Below are positions 1 to 6,697 of a DNA stretch of 8,632 nucleotides, in pieces (the stretch's first letter is position 1; every line of letters starts with the position of its first letter). The DNA comes from a bacterium (lineage in GTDB: Bacteria > Armatimonadota > Chthonomonadetes > Chthonomonadales > Chthonomonadaceae): assembly GCA_021805405.1 (NCBI GenBank), contig JAJZFK010000085.1, positions 1-8,632 of the forward strand. Reading direction: 5' to 3'. The position numbers were made by a program, and so were the translations under genes. Under the pieces are notes generated by a model. That model did no database searches. It saw nothing but the letters and a program-made list of their open reading frames with translations, and was not told the origin of the DNA.

Positions 1-1
1 T

Positions 2-1237
2 CAGGATGAAGTGAGTGTCTCTCACCTTGATGCGCGCTCACGCGCAGTGTTGTGCGATCTGGCTGCCAACGATCCCATATCGCTTATGAAAAACCGCCGT
101 GCGCGCCGTCAGTTTGTTGCTGTAGGGGCGCTAAACAGGCGGGAGGTATTGCGTGTGCTGCAGCTTATCCATGACGAGCCTTCAATGACAGCAATCTCGC
201 GACGTGCAGATTTGTCACGTGCACCATCAATACGACAGTTAGCACAACGTGCTCTTGAAACCTTTGAAGGTTGGAGTGATGACAGTAGAACTCGCCAGGA
301 ATCGGGACCCACTTTGGGTGAAGGTCATGAAGCCACCACCATTGCAAGCAGCAGGCGGAACATGCGCTTCACGAGTCCACGGTTGCAACACAATTTATGC
401 TTGCTATTGCAAGGTTTATCCCGCTCGCTATTGATTGGTGGCCGTTACATTCCATCGATGTGTGGCAACCTTGTTATAGTCATGCTAATTTTTAGAGACA
501 CCAGATCTGCTGCGATAATAGGGTTAGCTGGTGCAGTTATTTACGCATTCAAATACGGCACTAGCAGGTTTACTGAGAGCGGCGGTGGTCGCGACAGACT
601 AAGGGATGAGCTGCTATTTCTGGATGATCCAAACGTACTCTCGTTATTACCCATAAGTGATGCTAGTGAGTCTCTTATATCGCAGCCACTTGCAGGCGAG
701 GCAATCTCCCATATTACAAAACTACATGTGCCCATCATAAGTCCCGAAAAGCTAAGGAGTATCAATAGTTTTCTCGGTGGCTATCTCCGGATCCTTAGCA
801 AGAAAAGCCTAGCGTCTCCTTCAGCAGACGCAATAGCAAGTCAGCTGACACTCTACAGTGATGGGGTCCAACGGGGATTGGAAAATGCAGGCGTTTTTAT
901 GTCAATGCGAAACAGGCAGGAAGTTGTTCAAGGTTTATCGTTTATTGGTGACGCAAGAACCGCTGAACTTCTCGTGAGACTGGCGGCTGCCACGACAGAT
1001 GAAGAATTTAGCACACAGTGCAAACGCGCAGCAACTGCTATCAATGAACGTATCACATTTGGATCCAGCAATCTTCTGCGTCCATCTATCATTGCAGTTG
1101 ACGAGCACCTTGTACAAGCTTCGCAATCACCGCTTAGCGAGCCAGGTAGTGATGCGCAATTGGCGAATGTTTGCGAAAGACTACCATCCGCCATTCAGCA
1201 GCAGACTATAATGAATACCGCGTCGCCAGACGCGTAA
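2..1237 (+). CDS. HEAT-repeat-like membrane protein, paralogue 1 (5' end probably outside the window)
   Basis: Function not recognised. Counting from a GTG at 11, residues 32-86 look like HEAT-type helical repeats, with alternating helices ending in RQLAQRALETFE. About 140-180 is hydrophobic and could form a two-helix membrane hairpin. The C-terminal half matches the next gene closely: GEAISHITKLHVPIISPEKLRS here against GEAIANISADNVPFLLPEYL there, then FIGDARTAELL against WIGDSKTAKLL, and a shared LLRP. The frame has no stop between the GTG and the left edge. Homology to the neighbour begins in the middle of that protein, about residue 205 of 553, so roughly 170 N-terminal residues are probably missing and the GTG at 11 need not be the start. 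Such repeats usually bind proteins. A membrane scaffold is possible but is inference. Confidence 0.7.
   Translation, partial: QDEVSVSHLDARSRAVLCDLAANDPISLMKNRRARRQFVAVGALNRREVLRVLQLIHDEPSMTAISRRADLSRAPSIRQLAQRALETFEGWSDDSRTRQESGPTLGEGHEATTIASSRRNMRFTSPRLQHNLCLLLQGLSRSLLIGGRYIPSMCGNLVIVMLIFRDTRSAAIIGLAGAVIYAFKYGTSRFTESGGGRDRLRDELLFLDDPNVLSLLPISDASESLISQPLAGEAISHITKLHVPIISPEKLRSINSFLGGYLRILSKKSLASPSADAIASQLTLYSDGVQRGLENAGVFMSMRNRQEVVQGLSFIGDARTAELLVRLAAATTDEEFSTQCKRAATAINERITFGSSNLLRPSIIAVDEHLVQASQSPLSEPGSDAQLANVCERLPSAIQQQTIMNTASPDA
1219..1234 (+). terminator. Short GC-rich hairpin at the end of paralogue 1, possible weak terminator
   Basis: CGCGTC-GCCA-GACGCG forms a 6-bp stem with a 4-nt loop directly before the TAA stop at 1235-1237. 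No T-run follows, so it is at best a weak or factor-dependent terminator. It may simply be coding sequence. Confidence 0.25.
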
Positions 1238-1313
1238 TCCAATTTACCATTTGCAAATTTGTCCGCATTTTGCACAACGGAGTTTGCATGCCGGGGTTCT
1301 CTTGGCAATGAAT

Positions 1314-1322
1314 TGGTATTAA
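1314..1322 (+). promoter_or_regulatory. Possible extended -10 promoter for paralogue 2
   Basis: TGG-TATTAA resembles an extended -10 element and sits about 80 nt before the preferred GTG start of the next gene. I see no -35 hexamer at the usual spacing. The rest of the gap 1238-1402 shows nothing else convincing. Confidence 0.25.
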
Positions 1323-1389
1323 ATGATGGCGCGTTTGGAATCGGAATTGTTGAAGTGAGCTTAGCCATGGTTCAAAACATGCGTGGTGC

Positions 1390-1395
1390 AGGAGG
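1390..1395 (+). promoter_or_regulatory. Ribosome binding site that decides the start of paralogue 2
   Basis: A perfect AGGAGG lies 7 nt before GTG 1403, the same arrangement as at efp (AGGAGG, 7 nt, GTG). The longer in-frame reading from TTG 1259 has no Shine-Dalgarno sequence, so GTG 1403 is preferred. Confidence 0.75.
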
Positions 1396-1402
1396 CTCGC
1401 CA

Positions 1403-3064
1403 GTGAGGTTCAATTTTAAAAGCAAGCACGATAATGTTCGCGCAGAGGTGGACAGATTTCATTCGCGAAGTGCAGACCAGCTGCTACGAGATCAAACCCT
1501 TTTGCGTAACCGTTTGAAGCGTCTTGATCGCGTTTATAGGTTAATTGTGATGCCAGTGGGCGTAGCAGGATTTTATGGATTGATTTACCAGCTAATCCGC
1601 GAACCATCAACGAGTACAGTGTCGTGGGGTTTCTCTGCTTGTGCACTGATTTCAAACTTGTGTGGGACAATGTATATCACTGTTGCGATAAGACGATCGC
1701 TGGTGCGACTGCGATTTACCGGTAAAATTCTTGATCAAATAGATCAAGACGGAGTGATCAACCGGCTGCTGGCAGACCTTAACGAGCATATCGCCGCTAC
1801 GCCAACAATATTTACCACTAATGCGCTAACACACCTTACTGTTTTGAGGCTTTACAAGCTCCTTGGCGAACTTGATGCCAGTGGTGCCGTCGGTATTACT
1901 TCTGCCTCTCGGCAAGCGATCTGCGAGATCGTAGCTGGAGAGAATATAGCTAGTACTACTAACAGGCACGTTGGTCGCCGCACCGCTGATACCTCTGCAG
2001 TACTTCGCGCTGTAGGTATTCACGCACTTGGTATTATCGGCGGCGATGATGCGGTGAACGCGTTAAAAAAGCGAGCTAGAATTACAAAGGCCGCTCGCAT
2101 ACGGCGACTTTCACTTTCTGCCCTAGAAAGAATCGATGCTGCTGCCGCAGCTGAGTTGAAGTGCGAACTGCACGGTGCAGAAGAAAACGCGGCATCCGGG
2201 GCGCTGCTTCCACGCAACACATTACCTCGAATATTCGGTTATGGTATGGGGAAATATCTTGGAATTGCCATATTGATCTGCATTGTTGAGATGGTCATGA
2301 ATGGGAATTTTCCCATATGGCTTATGGTTGCTTTCATTGCTTTGCCAACCACTACAATGATCGTGTTTGGGTTATTTAATAGAGTCAATCCTGCTGTCGA
2401 ACGGGTACAAGCACGGGCCATTGAACTTCTAAACTGCGACGATTCAAACATATTAAATAATCCTGGGTTTGGAGTCGGCAGCCCTGGGTTTGGAGTCGGC
2501 AGCCATTTAACTGTCCCTCATTCCGTGCAGATTGGCGAGGCGATTGCTAATATTTCGGCGGATAACGTACCCTTTCTTTTGCCAGAATACCTCCGCAGGA
2601 TAAACGGTATTCTTGGCTTGTGTACGCAATACCTACGCCGCCAGTTCACTGTGAAGTCGATAGAACACTCTGCAGAGAATGAGAGCCGCGACCTCCAATC
2701 GAGCTACAGACGGGGTATCTTGACTGTGGCTCGCGCTGAGGTGATAGACGGCCTCTTGTGGATAGGTGACAGCAAAACTGCGAAACTGCTAAACGAAATG
2801 GCAAGTGTGTCTACAGACGCTGAATTTCGCGAACACTGTTTACAGGTTGCCGAGGCAATTGGTGTTCGTCTTGCATCGCCGCCGGGCGAACTACTTCGGC
2901 CCGTGAGGGCAATGCCGGCAGATTGTGGTAATCAATTGGTTGTACCATCGAACGCTCCGCGCAATGATAGTGCTACCAAACCGAATAACGATCACCAAAA
3001 CGAACTACAGGCGTTTCATCAGCACGTAACTGCGAGTTCCCGTGATGAGGTGCATTATGACTAG
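1403..3064 (+). CDS. HEAT-repeat-like multi-pass membrane protein, paralogue 2
   Basis: Function not recognised; 553 residues from GTG 1403. A charged N-terminus is followed by two hydrophobic helices (about 45-65 and 75-97). A soluble part (about 100-265) contains a HEAT-like repeat, including HALGIIGGDDAVNALKKRA and LSLSALERIDA. A second helix pair follows (about 284-300 and 303-325), then a C-terminal domain (about 330-500) shared with paralogue 1. The tail after about 505 is polar and probably disordered. Residues 353-367 contain a perfect duplication of PGFGVGS. The soluble domains on either side of an even number of helices would lie on the same face of the membrane, presumably the cytoplasm. 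The end overlaps by 8 nt the start of a broken third copy, so the paralogues probably formed one transcript. The in-frame TTG at 1259 would add 48 residues but lacks a ribosome binding site. Confidence 0.75.
   Translation: MRFNFKSKHDNVRAEVDRFHSRSADQLLRDQTLLRNRLKRLDRVYRLIVMPVGVAGFYGLIYQLIREPSTSTVSWGFSACALISNLCGTMYITVAIRRSLVRLRFTGKILDQIDQDGVINRLLADLNEHIAATPTIFTTNALTHLTVLRLYKLLGELDASGAVGITSASRQAICEIVAGENIASTTNRHVGRRTADTSAVLRAVGIHALGIIGGDDAVNALKKRARITKAARIRRLSLSALERIDAAAAAELKCELHGAEENAASGALLPRNTLPRIFGYGMGKYLGIAILICIVEMVMNGNFPIWLMVAFIALPTTTMIVFGLFNRVNPAVERVQARAIELLNCDDSNILNNPGFGVGSPGFGVGSHLTVPHSVQIGEAIANISADNVPFLLPEYLRRINGILGLCTQYLRRQFTVKSIEHSAENESRDLQSSYRRGILTVARAEVIDGLLWIGDSKTAKLLNEMASVSTDAEFREHCLQVAEAIGVRLASPPGELLRPVRAMPADCGNQLVVPSNAPRNDSATKPNNDHQNELQAFHQHVTASSRDEVHYD
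2462..2503 (+). repeat. Perfect 21-nt tandem duplication inside paralogue 2
   Basis: Two identical adjacent 21-nt units (2462-2482 and 2483-2503), starting CCTGGGTTTGGAG, encode PGFGVGS twice in frame. The copies have not diverged, pointing to recent replication slippage. Paralogue 1 has no counterpart of this Gly-rich insert. Confidence 0.97.
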
Positions 3065-3702
3065 GTTTCGGCTCACTGCCCGTGGAAAGGGTGGTGAGGA
3101 TACCGAGACCGATGTGCAACCCTCACTTGCGGCTATAGCCTCGCTGCCAACCGTCTTCGACTGGATGGGGGGCCGTAATGCTTGCCCAACGAGATGACCC
3201 GGCCGACCTTTGGTATCTCGTACGAGAGGTGAGGATGTTGTAAATGCTGATCCATCTGCCTGTTTATTGGTAGAACTTGATGCATAGTCACCTTTGGGCA
3301 CACAATCCTCCACTTCTACGAGCGTTGCAGGTTGCCTACCCTCATCGCAAACTCAGCGTACCAATGAACCGCACCGAATCTTGGCAAGTAGGGGTAATTG
3401 GGCGTGGATGAATAGTTCTACAGATGGTTTACGCACTGGCGCATGTTGGCAACCGGTCGACAATCGGCGTGTTGAAGGATCTGATGTCAGTCCATCGCAA
3501 TAAGGGTTTCAATGGACTATTAAAGGAGAGCGCTCTGTATGTGGAAGCCCGACTTGCGGGAGGTGCATCTTATCTGCTGCAAGTGACGGAACTGCTGCTG
3601 TATGACCAACTTCTACATCTAGAAATTGCCGAAAATGCGATAGCAACAGCGGAATACGTAAACTGTAATCGTTTCAAATGGCTTGAAAAGATTACATGTT
3701 GA
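3057..3702 (+). pseudogene. Degenerate third copy of the HEAT-like paralogue family
   Basis: An ATG at 3057 overlaps the end of paralogue 2 by 8 nt and has GAGG 6 nt upstream, a credible coupled start. Its frame stops after 46 codons (TGA 3195-3197); reading on, it meets TAG at 3285-3287 and later TAA. The recognisable part is in another frame. From 3274 to 3702 that frame is open except for TGA 3412-3414, and it ends with a segment matching the paralogues' C-terminus: HVGNRSTIGVLKDLM against WIGDSKTAKLLNEM, then a residue pattern ending ARL and a GGASYLLQ where the others have an LLRP motif. The total length of about 640 nt against about 1660 nt for the intact neighbour implies a large internal loss. 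The homology of the N-terminal piece is weak and inferred mainly from position. A short ORF from ATG 3424 (92 codons) could still be translated. Confidence 0.6.
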
Positions 3703-3747
3703 ATATATCATTTGCGCATAAATCTGCTAAATTACAGCCTGAAATGG

Positions 3748-3786
3748 TGTTAAATATTTCACACTTTCGTTGTGAAATATTTAACA
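3748..3786. repeat. 16-bp perfect inverted repeat (AT-rich hairpin)
   Basis: TGTTAAATATTTCACA (3748-3763) and its exact reverse complement (3771-3786) flank a 7-nt spacer. It begins 46 nt after the stop of the degenerate paralogue. The stem is AT-rich and no clear T-run follows, so it is not a classical intrinsic terminator. It could be a bidirectional terminator, a protein binding site or a relic of a small mobile element. The outer TGTTAA of the arm recurs in the TGTTAACA palindrome at 3805-3812. Confidence 0.9.
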
Positions 3787-4241
3787 TTAAAATCCGTGCC
3801 CATGTGTTAACATTGTAGTGCTTTAGTTTGAAGTGCTCGAAACATTATGTTACCTTGCGCGTGCATTACGCGCCGACATCCTGACGGACCGGCACCAGAT
3901 GGTAACGAGTGGTGCCCTATTGTCGGCACAGCAGCCTTATGATAACCACGCATTTGTTGCCAGCGTGGTTACAAGCCGATTTGACGGTACCGGTGTCCAT
4001 CTGATTGGAGGATGCCGTAGGGCACCTTTAAATTGGCGAGAGGTGGATTGGCGGTTCGTGAACGTCAGACCAGCGAGCGGTGGCAGTGGCGTTACCCTGC
4101 AGTAACACTCTGCTACCGTTTCGAATAAGTTGAACGGAAGTTTGGTAATTGCAGTGCTACTCAAATTTTTTACCGGTAGGTAGTTGTGGTGCAGGTAATC
4201 CTGTAACTTCGGCAAGGTTATCAACGTCATATTGACCAAAT

Positions 4242-4255
4242 ACCGATCAATCGGT
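4242..4255. promoter_or_regulatory. Dyad upstream of the efp promoter, possible operator
   Basis: ACCGAT-CA-ATCGGT is a perfect 6-bp inverted repeat with a 2-nt centre, about 63 nt before the efp -10 element. TGACC (4233-4237) and GGTCA (4253-4257) form an alternative overlapping pairing. The size suits a dimeric repressor of the TetR or similar class, but the regulator is unknown and chance is possible. Confidence 0.3.
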
Positions 4256-4317
4256 CATCTGCCACCTTCTGTGTGCACGACGTATCGCGCCAGACCGAGC
4301 CCGACAATGGTGCCCTA

Positions 4318-4326
4318 TGCTATAAT
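4318..4326 (+). promoter_or_regulatory. efp: Extended -10 promoter of the efp operon
   Basis: TGC-TATAAT is a perfect extended -10 element (TGnTATAAT). No good -35 hexamer is seen at 16-18 nt, which extended -10 promoters can do without. Transcription would start near 4332-4334, giving a leader of about 28 nt before the GTG start of efp. It is the best promoter seen in the window and probably drives the genes to the right. Confidence 0.75.
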
Positions 4327-4340
4327 GAACTTTAGTTCAT
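4325..4340. promoter_or_regulatory. GAAC-N4-GTTC dyad over the efp transcription start, LexA-box-like
   Basis: ATGAAC-TTTA-GTTCAT is a perfect 6-bp inverted repeat that shares its first two bases with the end of the -10 element and spans the predicted start point. Its core, GAAC-N4-GTTC (4327-4338), equals the core of the LexA (DinR) box known from Bacillus and other Gram-positive bacteria. Because transcription would begin inside the dyad, a DNA operator is more likely than an RNA hairpin. Whether LexA or another dimer binds it is inference. Confidence 0.4.
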
Positions 4341-4347
4341 ATGTGTC

Positions 4348-4353
4348 AGGAGG
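4348..4353 (+). promoter_or_regulatory. efp: Ribosome binding site of efp
   Basis: A perfect AGGAGG 7 nt before GTG 4361 fixes the start of efp, even though the frame is open further upstream to 4232. Confidence 0.92.
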
Positions 4354-4360
4354 ATTGACC

Positions 4361-4927
4361 GTGCCTAAAATCGATACTGCCGACTTTAAAAATGGCGTAT
4401 CCATCATTCTCGACGGTGAGATTTATACGATAGTTTGGTTTCAGCATCACAAGCCTGGCAAGGGTGGGGCAGTCATGCGGAGCAAATTAAAGAGCCTTAA
4501 ATCTGGCGGCGTCATAGACAAGACTTTTAACGCCGGAGAGAAGCTGGAGCAGGCCATACTCGCCCGGCACCCAATGCAGTACCTCTACGAGCAGGACGAT
4601 GAGTTCGTGCTTATGCATCCAGAGACCTACGATCAGGTGTCGGTTAATCGCGCAACCTTTGGTGACACGATTAAGTACCTTAAACCTGGCATGGAGGTTC
4701 AAGTAGTAGAGTTTGAGGAGAGGATATTAGGGGCTGAGGTTCCATTTTTCGTGGAACTGGAAGTTTCCGAAACGGATCCTGGGGTTCGTGGTGATACGGC
4801 ACAGGGTGGGTCGAAACCCGCTACGCTTGAGACGGGTGCCGTCATTAATGTACCATTTTTTGTAAACGTGGGGGATAAAGTTAAGGTGGACACTCGCATA
4901 GATGCCTACCTGGAACGAGTTAAGTAG
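4361..4927 (+). CDS. efp: Elongation factor P
   Basis: EF-P binds between the P and E sites of the ribosome and relieves stalling at consecutive prolines. From GTG 4361 the protein has 188 residues, the standard length. It shows the three-domain layout: an N-terminal KOW-like domain with the modification loop HHKPGKGGA at 29-37, a middle OB domain beginning near 65 (QYLYEQDDEFVLMHPETY), and a C-terminal OB domain with the family signature around VELEVSETDPGVRGDTA and the ending YLERVK. Lys34 at the loop tip is where β-lysyl, 5-aminopentanol or similar groups are attached in other bacteria; no modifying enzyme is encoded here. The longer frame from 4232 is rejected because it would contain the promoter and ribosome binding site. 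efp is the first gene of the rightward cluster, which includes accB/accC-like genes as in many bacteria. Confidence 0.98.
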   Translation: MPKIDTADFKNGVSIILDGEIYTIVWFQHHKPGKGGAVMRSKLKSLKSGGVIDKTFNAGEKLEQAILARHPMQYLYEQDDEFVLMHPETYDQVSVNRATFGDTIKYLKPGMEVQVVEFEERILGAEVPFFVELEVSETDPGVRGDTAQGGSKPATLETGAVINVPFFVNVGDKVKVDTRIDAYLERVK

Positions 4928-5011
4928 CAAACTTTAGCCGCATCGCGTTTTCGCAACTTTCGGTAACGGCCAATTGGTCGTAATCTTGTAAACGTGAGGC
5001 TCCTGCCCAAT

Positions 5012-6226
5012 ATGAAAATCACTACGAGAGTGCGTGATCGCGAGACGCCGCTTAACCTGCCGGTCTCTTCAGTCAACATATTGCAGAAGATCTTCGCAGT
5101 AATAGCAGCCGCAGATGCCGTAATGTGCGGATACATAATCTACGGGCTATTTAGTGGTCAACTTGCTGTCGCCGCCAGTACATCCAACCTGGCGGCACAG
5201 CATGCGCTAAACGTCGTTCTTCAGCTCTCTTCCTACATCAATATTTCTCTTCCGTTTGCTTTGATTATTGCTGTGATACTTTTCTGGGAAAACTCTTCGG
5301 CTGGCGGGGCCTTCTTGCTTGCAGCTGCTGCACTGTCCTACGGTGTTAATCTCGCGTTGGACTTTCTTTCCTCCAACGGTACGCAGCTAAAGGCCGGCAT
5401 GGTCGCTCATTCGACGCTTGGTGAGATGGGCAATGTTGCCATGATGCTGGCAGTTGCGGGTGGTATCATTCTGGCACGCAGTCTGTGGGACAGAATTCGT
5501 AACTCTGCCAGTGGGCCGGATCTCACAGCGATGAAGTATGGTGCCAATGCCCGTGAGGAAAATAATCCTCGTGCCTTATTGGGTGCGGCCGCAAAGTGCT
5601 GGCAGCTTCCATACTGTAAAGAGGCGGTGCGCAAAACCTGCCCTATTTTTCACGCTAAATCGAAGTGCTGGAAGCACCGGGTGGGCTGTATGTGTGAAGA
5701 GAACATCATGCGCCTATCTATGGCCAACCCAGGTACTGCTTCGCCCGCTAACCAGGGTATTGGCAGCGGCTTCGTTGCCATTGGTGACCTTATTTCCACC
5801 AGCGAAAGCAACACACGGTCCGATCTGCCCACAAAGGTTGGTCCTAAGGGCGTACGGATACCGCATAACCCGAACCTTTCTGCAGCAAAGAAGAAGGAGC
5901 GGTGCAACAACTGCGTCATTTATAATGAGCACCAGCGCCAAAAATATAATCTCTTTTCACCCATCGTAACTCTTGCCGTGCCGCTTTTCGCTATTCTCAA
6001 TTACAGTGCACTGCAAACATGGCTTGCAAATATGCTGCATAATATAGATATTGTAGTGGGGCACCTGCAGTTTACAGGCACGCCCTCTTCTGGCCCGTCT
6101 GTCATCACCCAGGATTTAACGGGTTCCATCTTCATAGAGGGAATCCTCATTTTCTGTATGGGTGTAGTAGTGCTCTCTTTTGCACTGCGGCTGGTAGAAT
6201 ATGTAGTCTTCACGCTGAAAATATGA
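5012..6226 (+). CDS. Six-helix membrane protein with a cysteine-rich cytoplasmic loop
   Basis: Not recognised as a named family. From ATG 5012 it has 404 residues. Four hydrophobic segments lie at about 22-48, 77-93, 98-118 and 132-156, then a polar stretch of about 155 residues, then two more helices at about 317-336 and 372-396. The polar loop carries Cys at 196, 202, 210, 219, 226 and 228 (spacing C-x5-C-x7-C-x8-C-x6-C-x-C, with conserved-looking CW and CP pairs) and a CxxC at 298-301. These eight cysteines could bind zinc or an iron-sulphur cluster. With an even helix count before it, the loop lies on the same side as the N-terminus, probably the cytoplasm. The gene starts 84 nt after efp and ends 15 nt before accB, so it is probably co-transcribed. 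GTGAGG 12 nt upstream weakly supports ATG 5012; GTG 4994 is the alternative and adds six residues. Confidence 0.75.
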   Translation: MKITTRVRDRETPLNLPVSSVNILQKIFAVIAAADAVMCGYIIYGLFSGQLAVAASTSNLAAQHALNVVLQLSSYINISLPFALIIAVILFWENSSAGGAFLLAAAALSYGVNLALDFLSSNGTQLKAGMVAHSTLGEMGNVAMMLAVAGGIILARSLWDRIRNSASGPDLTAMKYGANAREENNPRALLGAAAKCWQLPYCKEAVRKTCPIFHAKSKCWKHRVGCMCEENIMRLSMANPGTASPANQGIGSGFVAIGDLISTSESNTRSDLPTKVGPKGVRIPHNPNLSAAKKKERCNNCVIYNEHQRQKYNLFSPIVTLAVPLFAILNYSALQTWLANMLHNIDIVVGHLQFTGTPSSGPSVITQDLTGSIFIEGILIFCMGVVVLSFALRLVEYVVFTLKI

Positions 6227-6241
6227 TCGTTTGGAGAAGCA

Positions 6242-6697
6242 ATGAATCTGGATGAACTTCAGAGCCTCGTGGATATGGTGCAAAATTCCCAGTTGCGCGA
6301 GATTACGCTGAAGCAGGGTGACCGTAGGCTTACCATACGCCGTGATCCTCTGCAGGGAACCGCGGCGGCATTTGGTGACGTTGAAGGCCTTATGGACGGG
6401 GGGGCACCTGTTGCAGGCGACCTCATGGCGGTAGCCTCTCCGCCGGACACCGTGAGCTATCATGATGTTACCGCTCCCTACGTTGGAATCTTCTGTCATC
6501 TTCGCCCCATGGTTGGTATGGGCAGCCGAATAACCAATGGCCAGACACTTTGTACCATCCAGTCTATGGACATTCACAATGAGGTCGTGGTGGATGTGGA
6601 CGGACAGGTAATTGACATTCACGTTGATGACAATCAGCCGGTGGAATTTGGTCAGATTTTATACAGCATAGAGGTGGATAGCTCAACTGATGTTTGA
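6242..6697 (+). CDS. accB: AccB-like biotin carboxyl carrier protein lacking the biotinyl lysine
   Basis: AccB normally carries biotin on a lysine and shuttles carboxyl groups between biotin carboxylase and carboxyltransferase of acetyl-CoA carboxylase. The 151-residue protein has the family layout: N-terminal helix and strand (MNLDELQSLVDMV, then TLKQGDRRLTIRR at 22-34), a linker (35-76), and a C-terminal biotinyl/lipoyl-type barrel (77-145, ending NQPVEFGQILYSIE). At the hairpin where the family has E-A-M-K-x-M-N-E, it reads Q-S-M-D-I-H-N-E: Asp110 replaces the acceptor lysine. Lys24 is the only lysine in the protein, so biotin ligase has no substitute site in this domain. The stretch before the hairpin is about four residues shorter than in E. 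coli, where the BCCP 'thumb' lies. GGAG at 6233-6236 serves as ribosome binding site. The gene overlaps accC by 8 nt, implying translational coupling. The family call is firm; a standard carrier function is unlikely. Confidence 0.93.
   Translation: MNLDELQSLVDMVQNSQLREITLKQGDRRLTIRRDPLQGTAAAFGDVEGLMDGGAPVAGDLMAVASPPDTVSYHDVTAPYVGIFCHLRPMVGMGSRITNGQTLCTIQSMDIHNEVVVDVDGQVIDIHVDDNQPVEFGQILYSIEVDSSTDV

Larger units (their letters stand above)
3703..4317. other. Long intergenic region without a convincing gene
   Basis: This stretch separates the degenerate paralogue block from the efp operon. It holds a long inverted repeat near 3748-3786, a smaller TGTTAACA palindrome at 3805-3812 and a dyad at 4242-4255. 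A 90-codon frame from GTG 3833 to 4105 has no ribosome binding site and no recognisable motif. The overlapping minus-strand frame 3937-4239 is no better. No tRNA, rRNA or CRISPR structure was seen. It may contain further gene debris or a small RNA, but nothing in the sequence proves this. Confidence 0.6.

Noticed and set aside
1259..1402. N-terminal extension of paralogue 2 from TTG 1259
   Set aside because: There is no ribosome site at the TTG, while GTG 1403 has a perfect AGGAGG at 7 nt.
3833..4105. 90-codon + strand frame from a GTG in the long intergenic region
   Set aside because: No ribosome binding site, no recognisable motif, and an overlapping open frame on the other strand. It is best treated as chance or debris.
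3937..4239. 100-codon minus-strand frame before efp
   Set aside because: No ribosome site or promoter was found, the composition is unremarkable, and it overlaps the frame above.
4232..4360. N-terminal extension of efp by 43 residues
   Set aside because: The extension would contain the -10 element and the AGGAGG; EF-P has 188 residues without it, the standard length.
6116..6622. 168-codon minus-strand frame opposite accB
   Set aside because: It lies opposite a well-supported gene and the end of the membrane gene, and its composition is a mirror of their codons.
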